A DNA stretch of 8,498 nucleotides from NCBI GenBank assembly GCA_021767245.1, contig JAASTO010000109.1, positions 1 through 8,498 of the forward strand, read 5' to 3'. Below the pieces are notes generated by a model that did no database searches, was not told the origin of the DNA, and was given only the letters and a program-made list of their open reading frames with translations. Shown piece after piece: positions 1 to 6,749 of the stretch. The stretch's first letter is position 1. Every line of letters starts with the position of its first letter. Source of the DNA: Balneolaceae bacterium. GTDB taxonomy: Bacteria > Bacteroidota > Rhodothermia > Balneolales > Balneolaceae. The translations under genes and the position numbers were made by a program.

Positions 1-260
1 TAGGTAGACTCGATCTGATAAGCTTCCCGGATACCATTCAAAAAGATGAGACTTTGATACAAACTCCTTTCCAATTCCCCTGTGTGCATAACCACACTTG
101 ATGCGTCATTAACGGTATTTAGCTGGGCCTGTCGAATTTCACCTGTATAATGATCTGATACAAAACCCACAACAGCTAATAGCAGGCTAACACAGACGAA
201 ACCGATGACGATTTTTGTTTTAAGTCTCAAGGAAAATGGGTGTAATTGTAAAGACGTCAC
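1..260 (-). CDS. Partial membrane-anchored sensor-like protein, N-terminus only
   Basis: The minus strand is open from a GTG at 260 to the window edge, giving 86 residues that begin MTSLQLHPFSLRLKTKIVIG. Basic residues at about 12-16 precede one hydrophobic segment (about residues 17-34), the pattern of a signal anchor. After it comes a polar, probably helical stretch rich in E, Q, S and L. This layout, an RLKTKI-type start, one membrane helix and then an extracytoplasmic helical region, is common at the front of sensor histidine kinases and methyl-accepting chemotaxis proteins. The catalytic or signalling domain would lie beyond position 1, so the class cannot be decided. A stop codon (TAG) lies a few codons upstream in frame, which limits the start to GTG at 260 or the TTG at codon 11. 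Neither has a clear ribosome binding site. The family is inferred; the gene itself is fairly likely. Confidence 0.6.
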   Translation of the reverse strand, partial: MTSLQLHPFSLRLKTKIVIGFVCVSLLLAVVGFVSDHYTGEIRQAQLNTVNDASSVVMHTGELERSLYQSLIFLNGIREAYQIEST

Positions 261-334
261 AAAGTATTGATTGCACTATGGAATCTCTACAATTACTAAA
301 TTAAAAAAGACTCATGTAACATTTCTTAACAGCC

Positions 335-2413
335 TTAAAAGCTAAGCAGATCTTCTATAGCATTGGAGATCTTTTGCACGTTAGGTAACACTGACTCCAT
401 CAAGCTAACATTATAAGGAACAGGAATATCAGGCATAGTGATTCTTTCAACGGGTGCATCCAGGTATTGGAATGCTTCTCGCACAAGCACTGCTGCTATC
501 TCTGCTCCGAAGCCTGCCGTCTGATTATCTTCATGAACAACGAGACATCGGTTTGTTCGCTGAATGGAACTCAAAATAGCTTCTTTGTCCCAGGGCATTA
601 AAGTCCTGAGATCCAATACATCAGCGGAAACACCCGTTTTATCTACGGCTTCTTCGGCTCGTTCACACATGGCTCCCCATGTAACTATCGTTAGTTCATC
701 TCCTTCCCGCAGTTTTTTAGCTTTTCCGAAAGGAACAACGAATTCATCTCCCGGATAGGGCTTACGAGCATACTTGGCATCAAGCAGATTCCTGTGTTCG
801 AAAAAGACCGTTGGGTTGTTACTTCTCATGGCAGAGCGCAGAAGTCCCACGGCATCTTCAGCATTACTTGGCATTGCTACCTGCCACCCAATGGCATGCG
901 TAAAAAACACTTCGTTACTCATACTGTGCCATGGATCACCACACTTGGCAAATCCACCCGGCATTCTGACCACAATAGGAGCCGCGAATCGGTTAGCCGT
1001 TCTCCATCGCGTGGTTCCACAGTTATTGAGCTGTTCGGTAGCCGGATCAGCATATTTTCTAAACTGAATTTCAGCAACCGGCATCAGGCCCTGATATGCT
1101 AAACCTACCGCACGGCCGATGATACCTTCCTCAGACAAACTGGTATCAAACACTCTTGCTTCGCCAAATTGGGACTGAAGATCCATAGTTGCCGCATGTA
1201 CACCCCCTTTTTTTCCAACATCCTCACCAAAAACCATCAGCTTTTTGTTGGTTTCCAGTTCGTACCTAAGGGTTCGCCTGATGGCCTCAACAATATTGAT
1301 ACGCTGCTTTTCAGGTTTAGGTTCTTCAGAACTTTCAGGGAATTCATGTCCCTCTACAGCCAACCCTCCGATCTGCTGAACTTCATCTTCAGCAAATGCG
1401 AATTTTTCGGTTTGAGCCGCATCCGGTTCCGGCCGCGACAGTGCTGCCTCTGCCGCTTCCTCTATATTTTCCCGGGCCTTCTTCTCCCAGTTCTTCCAGG
1501 TTCTTTCGGTGATCTGATCCGGAACCATAAATGCTTTCAGCTTTTCAAGGGGATCCATCTCTATTTCCTTCTTGATCAGATCCTCATCTTTATAAGCCTG
1601 ATTATCCTGATAAGAATGTCCGTTAAGTCTTGGAACCGTTAACCTGATCATAGCAGGTCCTTTTCTTTCACGCACATAATTTACCGACTCCTCAAGTAAT
1701 GAAGCGGCTTCCTCAGGATCCGTTCCATCTCCATCATAGATCTTCAAATTATTAAACGACTGAAGATTATTTGAGATTTTTCCTCCGGGTGTTTGATATT
1801 CACTCGTTACTGAAATTCCGTACCCGTTGTCTTCTATATAAAATAACACCGGCAAGTTTTGAGTAGTTGCGATGGTCAAAGCAGACCAAAAGCCGTTTGT
1901 AGCCACCGAACCGTCTCCGCCAAGAATTACAGAAATGGCCTTTTCGTATTCTTTTTCACCTAAAACATTTTTACGGTATTCGATACCCTGAGCCCAACCA
2001 ATAGCCGGGGTATACTGCGAACCGACATCTCCGGCCATCGGTAAAACCTTTGGACCATCTGCATCAGGCTTATTACACACCACTCCAATATCACGCCCAT
2101 CACTGTACCCACCGGATTTACCCATGGGTGCTGCCATAGCATCTTCTTCCGACAAGCCAAGTGATAACAAAAGTGGACGGGATCGATAATAGGCACTGGC
2201 TGAATCATGCTTGTTTGTTAATAGGTTACCGAGTAAGATCTGCCCTAGTTCGTGTCCTCTCGCAGAAAATTGATATAGTACATCTTTATTTGGAACCAGC
2301 TCATTTTCCTCTTTTTCATCCATAGCACGAGAGGTAAGCATGAGGTGTGCTACTTTTTTCCAGTCAACTTTTGGAGATTTATTTTTCTTAGATGCCGACT
2401 TCTTTTTGGCCAT
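335..2413 (-). CDS. Fused alpha-beta E1 subunit of a branched-chain/pyruvate-type 2-oxoacid dehydrogenase
   Basis: This 692-residue thiamine-diphosphate enzyme would catalyse oxidative decarboxylation of a 2-oxoacid and transfer the acyl group to the lipoyl domain of an E2 partner in the cytoplasm. Residues about 20-295 are the alpha part. It contains YYR (75-77), the ThDP motif starting GDG at 166-168 and ending DNGYG at 195-199, and GHS (265-267) in the loop that helps bind the cofactor. A charged, proline-containing linker (about 296-370) leads to the beta part (371-692). That part carries SLSEEG with the probable catalytic Glu428, the EIQF segment (448-451), His496 and the C-terminal HEDNQTAGFGAEI region. 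In many bacteria these are two genes; here they are one chain. The N-terminus is lysine-rich. The ATG follows an A-rich leader without a strong ribosome binding site. No E2 or E3 gene is in the window, so the substrate (branched-chain oxoacids or pyruvate) stays open. Confidence 0.93.
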   Translation of the reverse strand: MAKKKSASKKNKSPKVDWKKVAHLMLTSRAMDEKEENELVPNKDVLYQFSARGHELGQILLGNLLTNKHDSASAYYRSRPLLLSLGLSEEDAMAAPMGKSGGYSDGRDIGVVCNKPDADGPKVLPMAGDVGSQYTPAIGWAQGIEYRKNVLGEKEYEKAISVILGGDGSVATNGFWSALTIATTQNLPVLFYIEDNGYGISVTSEYQTPGGKISNNLQSFNNLKIYDGDGTDPEEAASLLEESVNYVRERKGPAMIRLTVPRLNGHSYQDNQAYKDEDLIKKEIEMDPLEKLKAFMVPDQITERTWKNWEKKARENIEEAAEAALSRPEPDAAQTEKFAFAEDEVQQIGGLAVEGHEFPESSEEPKPEKQRINIVEAIRRTLRYELETNKKLMVFGEDVGKKGGVHAATMDLQSQFGEARVFDTSLSEEGIIGRAVGLAYQGLMPVAEIQFRKYADPATEQLNNCGTTRWRTANRFAAPIVVRMPGGFAKCGDPWHSMSNEVFFTHAIGWQVAMPSNAEDAVGLLRSAMRSNNPTVFFEHRNLLDAKYARKPYPGDEFVVPFGKAKKLREGDELTIVTWGAMCERAEEAVDKTGVSADVLDLRTLMPWDKEAILSSIQRTNRCLVVHEDNQTAGFGAEIAAVLVREAFQYLDAPVERITMPDIPVPYNVSLMESVLPNVQKISNAIEDLLSF

Positions 2414-2514
2414 AATATCTTTTCAATTTGCAGTGTTCAAAAAACTATTAACAACAGTTAGCTATGAACTAACTCAATTTCTAAAAAGTACTGAAACAGC
2501 TTTTAACAAGCTTT
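2414..2514. other. 101-bp spacer between the aminotransferase and E1 genes, with a small inverted repeat
   Basis: This AT-rich spacer separates two minus-strand genes. It holds a 6-bp inverted repeat, AGTTAG (2456-2461) and CTAACT (2469-2474), with a 7-nt loop. A run of six T on the minus strand follows only about 11 nt later (around 2440-2445), which is too far for a convincing intrinsic terminator. I see no clear -35/-10 pair for the E1 gene. The spacer could carry a weak terminator, an operator or nothing specific. Confidence 0.25.
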
Positions 2515-3630
2515 TCATCCCTTACCGGTAACGGTTAAAAACGAACGTTCAAAATGTTCCATCTCTTCAAGCATGCCAACCGTAATTCTAATGCAGTTTG
2601 GAAGCCCGAATGCATTGATTCTCCGAAGGATAACCCCTTTTTCCAGCATCCTTTGCGTAAAATCTATGGCTTCTTCCTCAGTAGGTAAAATCATCATAAC
2701 AGAATTTGAAATGGATGGCATATAATTGACCTCATGATCATCAAAAAATTTATACAACCGTTCCTTGCTTTGTTCTACCACGTCAACACTTTTGGCTAGA
2801 AAATCATCATCACCGTATGCTGCAAGGGCCGCAACTTGCCCCAATGTAGTAGGCTCAAAAGTTAGCTTGGTCTTCATCATATTCTTGATCAGCTCTTCGT
2901 CAGCTATTGCATAGCCTACTCTAAATCCGGCCAAACCGTAAGCTTTTGAAAAGGTTCTTAACACAATGATGTTGTCCTTTTTATAATCCAAAGCATGAGG
3001 GTAATCTTCCACATCTTTGGCATACTCGTAATAGGCTTCATCAACTACGATCAGTACATCATCAGGAACGTTTTTAACAAACCAATCAAATTCCTTTTTT
3101 GTATTGTAGGTACCGGTTGGGTTATTTGGATTCGCCAAATATACCATCTTTGTGTTATCATCGATGGCATTGACCATAGCTTTCAGGTCAAACTTGTAAT
3201 CTGAAGTTACCGGTATTTTTTTAAGGTGAACACCCCTTACACCGATCTGCACAAAAAAACCAACAAAGGTTGCGTCAGCCGTGATGGCATTTTCCTTATT
3301 CAGGAAAAATGTTCTACACAAAATTGAGATAATACTTTCTGAACCACAAGCCAACAGCACATTCCCGGGTTTCACACCATTACGCTCTGCGATCGCAGAC
3401 CTAAGTTTCCGGGCAATAGGATCAGGATAATCCTGAATTTGGTTAAACGCCTCATCAATAGCTTGTTTTACTTTTGGACTACACCCCAGCCTGTTTTCAT
3501 TGGATGCTAATTTCGCGATCCTTTCGGGTTTGTACAAGTCTACAACTTCAGCTATGGTTTTTCCGGCTACGTAAGGCTTCAGTGTTTGAATATTATTGGG
3601 AACTAATGGTTTACCGGTTTTTGAATTCAT
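2515..3630 (-). CDS. hisC: Histidinol-phosphate aminotransferase family protein (HisC2-like)
   Basis: This 371-residue pyridoxal-phosphate aminotransferase of fold type I would convert imidazole-acetol phosphate and glutamate to histidinol phosphate and 2-oxoglutarate in histidine synthesis. It begins with the HisC2-like region LKPYVAGKTIAEV (17-29) and KLASNENRLGCSPK (40-53). ANPNNPTGT (166-174), VVDEAYYEY (195-203, with Asp197 facing the PLP ring nitrogen) and TFSKAYGLAGFRVGY (226-240) follow. Lys229 is the probable Schiff-base lysine. Arg237 and Arg348 are in the positions expected to bind phosphate and the substrate carboxylate. The length is normal for the family. The usual GSDE motif reads GSES (96-99). 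No other his gene is present, and HisC2-type enzymes often accept aromatic amino acids, so a phenylalanine/tyrosine transaminase role is possible. An AAGG lies 8 nt upstream of the ATG. Confidence 0.85.
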   Translation of the reverse strand: MNSKTGKPLVPNNIQTLKPYVAGKTIAEVVDLYKPERIAKLASNENRLGCSPKVKQAIDEAFNQIQDYPDPIARKLRSAIAERNGVKPGNVLLACGSESIISILCRTFFLNKENAITADATFVGFFVQIGVRGVHLKKIPVTSDYKFDLKAMVNAIDDNTKMVYLANPNNPTGTYNTKKEFDWFVKNVPDDVLIVVDEAYYEYAKDVEDYPHALDYKKDNIIVLRTFSKAYGLAGFRVGYAIADEELIKNMMKTKLTFEPTTLGQVAALAAYGDDDFLAKSVDVVEQSKERLYKFFDDHEVNYMPSISNSVMMILPTEEEAIDFTQRMLEKGVILRRINAFGLPNCIRITVGMLEEMEHFERSFLTVTGKG

Positions 3631-3777
3631 TAACTAAGCCTTACTTTAAATTTGAATTTAGGAGGTTAGAAATTTACCACTAAAAAAGCGCTTTTTCCAA
3701 GCTAAAGGGAACTTAAACCAACAATTTACATTTGCTTTTATATTAATAATTAACGTAAGAATTCACCATTTTATACT
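3631..3777. promoter_or_regulatory. Divergent intergenic region, probable promoters for the aminotransferase and SDR genes
   Basis: The two flanking genes point away from each other, so this 147-bp stretch must hold the start signals for both. It is AT-rich, most strongly in the half nearest the SDR gene (about 3720-3777), which contains TTTACA and TTGCTT elements. No well-spaced -10 hexamer is obvious for either direction. A perfect palindrome sits near the middle (listed separately). The SDR start at 3778 has no Shine-Dalgarno sequence. An AGGAGG-like string at 3660-3665 on the plus strand is not followed by a start codon. Confidence 0.45.
3683..3696. repeat. Perfect 14-bp palindrome AAAAAGCGCTTTTT
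   Basis: The sequence equals its own reverse complement over 14 bases, centred between 3689 and 3690. It lies 53 bp from the aminotransferase start and 81 bp from the SDR start. It has no loop, so it is a poor terminator hairpin. It could be a binding site for a dimeric regulator, or simply two homopolymer runs around a GCGC core. Confidence 0.4.
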
Positions 3778-4473
3778 ATGATAAAAACGATCGTTGTTAC
3801 CGGGGCCAGCCGGGGAATTGGTTACCAAACTGCTTTACAACTCTCAAATCAGGGACACAACGTAATTGCTACTGCCCGTACTGAAAGTAACCTTCAAAAA
3901 CTTTCATCTGATGCACCATCCGGTACTATCACTCCTGTTGTGGCTGACTTAACTGATCCTGATGAAATTCAGAATATTGCAGAAGCTGCCAAACATTTTA
4001 ATGGTATAGATGGATTAATAAATAACGCGGGTCTTGTTCACAGGGAATCATTTATGGAGACCGATATAAATTCATTCCAAAAATTAATGGATGTGAACGT
4101 ATTTGGCATCGTGCGATTGGTTAAGACTTTAAAACCATTGATGACGGAGGGAAGTCATATTCTTAATATATCAAGCATGTCCGGATATCAGGGCAGCCTG
4201 AAATTTCCAGGACTTTCTGCATACGGAGCAGCAAAAGCAGCCGTTATCGGACTATCGGAAGTCTTAAGTGCTGAATTCGCAGAAGACAAGATCAGCGTGA
4301 ACTGCCTCGCTATCGGAGCCGTTCAAACTGAAATGCTATCTGAAGCCTTTCCCGGTTTTGAGGCTCCTGTATCTCCTGAACAGATGGGGGGATATGTGGC
4401 TGATTTTATTTTAAACGGTCATCAATTTTACAACGGCAAAGTGTTACCGGTAGCTCTTAACGATCCCAGCTAA
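3778..4473 (+). CDS. Short-chain dehydrogenase/reductase (SDR) family oxidoreductase
   Basis: This 231-residue classical SDR is a single Rossmann-fold, NAD(P)-dependent, cytoplasmic enzyme acting on an alcohol or carbonyl substrate that cannot be read from the sequence. The cofactor motif TGASRGIG is at residues 8-15. ADLTD (56-60) is the adenine-contact region, and NNAG is at 82-85. The catalytic tetrad is Asn107, Ser133, Tyr149 and Lys153 (YGAAK). Arg34 after the second strand hints at NADPH rather than NADH. The protein is slightly shorter than the usual 245-255 residues; the shortening falls in the C-terminal substrate-binding part, so its loop is small. The ATG lacks a ribosome binding site, as often in this group of bacteria. 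An exported protein of unknown function follows after 56 bp on the same strand and may share the transcript. Confidence 0.92.
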   Translation: MIKTIVVTGASRGIGYQTALQLSNQGHNVIATARTESNLQKLSSDAPSGTITPVVADLTDPDEIQNIAEAAKHFNGIDGLINNAGLVHRESFMETDINSFQKLMDVNVFGIVRLVKTLKPLMTEGSHILNISSMSGYQGSLKFPGLSAYGAAKAAVIGLSEVLSAEFAEDKISVNCLAIGAVQTEMLSEAFPGFEAPVSPEQMGGYVADFILNGHQFYNGKVLPVALNDPS

Positions 4474-4529
4474 GTTTAGCTTTACCTTTTTATATTCACT
4501 AAATTTGATCAAAAAAATTTCAGTACAGT

Positions 4530-5192
4530 ATGCAAAATATTACAGCGGGTGTTATTCTTTTTATTACACTGATTTTCGGTTCAAACTTTGCTAAAGCACA
4601 AACCATTGAATTACTTGCCGGTAATACACTAAACGGTACAGTGAATGGTACACTTCTTGGAGGAGCTGTAATGGGTTTAACCAACGACTCTGATTTTGCG
4701 CCCCTTAGAATAGGTGTAGGTTTGGGTACCCTTTATGGAATAGGGGTTGGAGCCTACGATATCTCCCAAACCAACGGAAGCTCTATGATCGTTACCGGTA
4801 CATTCAACGATGGAAATAACTCTTCCATCATTGTTCTGCTCGATACATTTTACGGTGCCGCTGCAGGCTCAGTCATAGCGAGCTCAGTAATGCTGATCGC
4901 TAATGAACCAATTGTAAAAGGCCTTCAGTATGGGGCCTCTGCCGGTGCCATTGCCGGCTTTGGCTTTGGCGTTGTAGATTCATTCATTCTTTCTGAAAGG
5001 ATCATTCCGGGGGCGTCAGCTCATTCTAACTCAAACACCGCAAATGGCTTCATGGCTCTTACTTTTGAAAACGGCAGCAGCATTGGGTTCCTTTCTCCAT
5101 CAGTATTTTCCTCTTTAGATCTTACAGAAGAAAATATCCGTGCGAAATTCACCCCGGCCATCGACGTTATAAACCTAAAGGTCAATCTTTAG
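4530..5192 (+). CDS. Exported glycine-rich protein of unknown function with two glycine-zipper-like units
   Basis: I do not recognise this 220-residue protein. It starts with a clear signal peptide: a hydrophobic core at residues 6-18 and a signal peptidase I site AKA-Q after residue 23. The mature protein would be periplasmic or outer-membrane associated. It is rich in Gly, Ala, Ser, Asn and Thr. Two similar stretches stand out. Residues about 36-77 have LLGGAVMGL, then RIGVGLGTLYGIGVGAYD. Residues about 108-150 have YGAAAGSVIASSV, then LQYGASAGAIAGFGFGVVD. Each looks like two small-residue hydrophobic helices or strands joined by a short polar link, and each ends in a hydrophobic-Asp pair. 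Spacings of Gly/Ala every four residues suit close helix packing. There are no cysteines. The C-terminal 50 residues are polar and probably fold separately. The stop overlaps the convergent SGNH gene by 11 bp. Confidence 0.75.
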   Translation: MQNITAGVILFITLIFGSNFAKAQTIELLAGNTLNGTVNGTLLGGAVMGLTNDSDFAPLRIGVGLGTLYGIGVGAYDISQTNGSSMIVTGTFNDGNNSSIIVLLDTFYGAAAGSVIASSVMLIANEPIVKGLQYGASAGAIAGFGFGVVDSFILSERIIPGASAHSNSNTANGFMALTFENGSSIGFLSPSVFSSLDLTEENIRAKFTPAIDVINLKVNL

Positions 5193-6039
5193 GTTCAGCT
5201 AATTTTTTAATGATGGCCTTTACGGTTTCTATATGTCCTGAAAGGGAATGATGTAAGCCATCCGGCAGATAGTTCCAGGCTTGAGGTTCTCCATCCCCCA
5301 TTCGGCGAGCGGTTGAATCTATAATAGCCCCCTGTTTTCCTGAAATCAATTCCTGCACCTGACTCAGATCACGTTTTTCGATCGTGAAATCATACAAAGG
5401 ATTTTCATTCAGCATTTCAGTGATAACAGGAGCAGGTGTGATCCAAATTACCGGATTTGAAACGCGCTCATCCAAAACCGATTGAATGGTCTCTATATTT
5501 TCCCAGGTTTCAGATAATGGAAGTAAGGTGCGTTGAGGGGCAATATTCAAACGCTGAGCATCAAATGTACCTAATGCAACAATGACCCAATCCGGCTCAT
5601 GAATGATCACATCTCTATCTATTCGCCTTAATGCTTCACTGGTTGTGTTATACGATACACCGGCGTTTATAAAATTGAAATCTGCATTTTCTGTTGAGAT
5701 CTCGAGAACATGCTTTAGAATTGTGAACCAGCCCTGAGCATCCTCCGTAATGGAATCACCAAAAGCTACGATGGTTTCTTCGCCGTCAATCGGAAGTTTA
5801 TCGAGACAATCAATTATTCCATCATCCTTAAGGATTTCTAAAGCCGCTTCCCTGGCATTTTCATTCATATTTTGCCGAAAAGACTTTAACTCTTCTTCCG
5901 TTATTCCAAACAGACCTGCTTCAGACTCTGTTGATGATTTACCAGGAAACAAAGGAACCCTTCTTTCTGCATGATAAAATGGGATCATGAATTGCTCTAA
6001 TATTCCTTTCTCTTCTTCACTTGCTTTTCGCTCTGCCAT
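5182..6039 (-). CDS. SGNH/GDSL-family hydrolase-like protein with altered block III
   Basis: This 285-residue protein has an N-terminal helical part of about 85 residues and then an SGNH (GDSL-like) domain. Block I is VAFGDSITED (91-100), with nucleophile Ser96. Block II is NAGVSYNTTSE (125-135), with Gly127. Block V is DGLHHSLSGH (260-269), with the Asp260/His263 pair. Enzymes of this fold cleave ester, thioester or acyl bonds. Block III, usually GxND, reads GTFD (157-160), so the oxyanion-hole Asn is Phe159. Activity may be lost or changed. There is no signal peptide, so it is probably cytoplasmic. The ATG overlaps the sirtuin stop as TAATG, which implies translational coupling, and it is the last gene of the cluster. 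Its 3' end overlaps the convergent gene by 11 bp. The true substrate is unknown. Confidence 0.85.
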   Translation of the reverse strand: MAERKASEEEKGILEQFMIPFYHAERRVPLFPGKSSTESEAGLFGITEEELKSFRQNMNENAREAALEILKDDGIIDCLDKLPIDGEETIVAFGDSITEDAQGWFTILKHVLEISTENADFNFINAGVSYNTTSEALRRIDRDVIIHEPDWVIVALGTFDAQRLNIAPQRTLLPLSETWENIETIQSVLDERVSNPVIWITPAPVITEMLNENPLYDFTIEKRDLSQVQELISGKQGAIIDSTARRMGDGEPQAWNYLPDGLHHSLSGHIETVKAIIKKLAEPKD

Positions 6040-6749
6040 TAATCTGACTCTTTCACTTTAGTAATTAAATTTTCTACTAATTTCGGTGTACCTGTCCCTG
6101 CCTTTTCTTTGATATGTTGCCATTCATGTAAATCTCTGAATTCAGGCTCAGATGGATCAATGATAAATTTATCAATCCCATTTTTCACGTAATCGATCAA
6201 TCCTGCAGCAGGATAAACAACCAGTGAGGTTCCAATAACTATCAATATATCTGCCTTTGAGGTCATTTCAGCAGCGATCTCTAAATTTGGTACCATCTCC
6301 CCAAACCAGACCACATGAGGTCTTAACTGAGAACCATCAGCCGCTTTATCACCAATTTTTATAGGTCGATCTCCAATCTCAACAACATGATCATCAACTT
6401 TACTGCTTTTAGCTTTGTTCAATTCTCCATGTAAATGTAGAACCTGATCTGACCCCGCTTTTTCATGGAGGTTATCTACATTCTGAGTGATGATCTGAAC
6501 ATCATAATAGTTCTGAAGATGTGCTAAAGCTTTATGAGCCTTATTGGGTTTGGCTTTCAAGGTTTGTTTTCGCCGAAGGTTATAGAAATTTAGAACGGTT
6601 TCCGGATCTTTTCTCCAACCTTCTATGCTGGCTACTTTATGTATGTCGTAGCCTTCCCATAACCCACCTGAATCCCTGAAAGTTGACAGGCCGCTTTCAG
6701 CACTGATTCCGGCACCGGTAATTACAACAATTTGTTTTCTGTCAGGCAT
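6039..6749 (-). CDS. cobB: NAD-dependent protein deacylase, Sir2 family, CobB/SIRT5-like, without zinc cysteines
   Basis: This 236-residue sirtuin would remove acyl groups from lysines, using NAD+ and releasing nicotinamide and O-acyl-ADP-ribose. GAGIS (12-16) and FRDSGGLW (24-31) form the NAD site. Tyr56 and Arg59 in YNLRR match the YxxR pair that lets class III sirtuins take acidic acyl groups such as succinyl. TQNVDNLH (88-95) and the catalytic base His107 in LHLHGEL follow, then RPHVVWFGE (143-151), typical of CobB, and GTSLVVYPA (173-181). Sirtuins normally bind zinc through four cysteines between HGEL and the HVVWFGE segment. Here the whole protein has no cysteine, and the interval (about 111-142) is short, charged and polar. 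The start overlaps the end of the acyl-CoA dehydrogenase gene by 8 bp, with GGTGA just before the ATG. The family is certain; the exact acyl preference is inferred. Confidence 0.93.
   Translation of the reverse strand: MPDRKQIVVITGAGISAESGLSTFRDSGGLWEGYDIHKVASIEGWRKDPETVLNFYNLRRKQTLKAKPNKAHKALAHLQNYYDVQIITQNVDNLHEKAGSDQVLHLHGELNKAKSSKVDDHVVEIGDRPIKIGDKAADGSQLRPHVVWFGEMVPNLEIAAEMTSKADILIVIGTSLVVYPAAGLIDYVKNGIDKFIIDPSEPEFRDLHEWQHIKEKAGTGTPKLVENLITKVKESD

Noticed and set aside
241..334. Promoter or terminator between the E1 stop and the sensor-like gene
   Set aside because: A TACTTTG just before the GTG at 260 resembles part of a Bacteroidota -7 element but is one base short and too close to the start; no stable hairpin with a T run was found.
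564..1642. Several plus-strand open frames of 60-160 codons opposite the E1 gene
   Set aside because: They lie entirely antisense to a well-conserved gene, and their products look like shadow translations without domains or ribosome binding sites.
1960..2208. Minus-strand 82-codon frame inside the E1 alpha region
   Set aside because: It is an out-of-frame shadow of the E1 coding sequence, with no motif of its own.
2340..2531. Plus-strand 63-codon frame across the E1 start and the spacer
   Set aside because: It is mostly antisense to the conserved E1 N-terminus and the aminotransferase end, with no ribosome binding site or family resemblance.
3660..3665. AGGAGG-like string on the plus strand in the divergent spacer
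   Set aside because: No start codon follows at a usable distance, so it is not a ribosome binding site for a small gene.
4468..4481. Small inverted repeat AGCTAA/TTAGCT at the SDR stop codon as a terminator
   Set aside because: The loop would be only 2 nt, and the following T run is broken and displaced; it is too weak to call.
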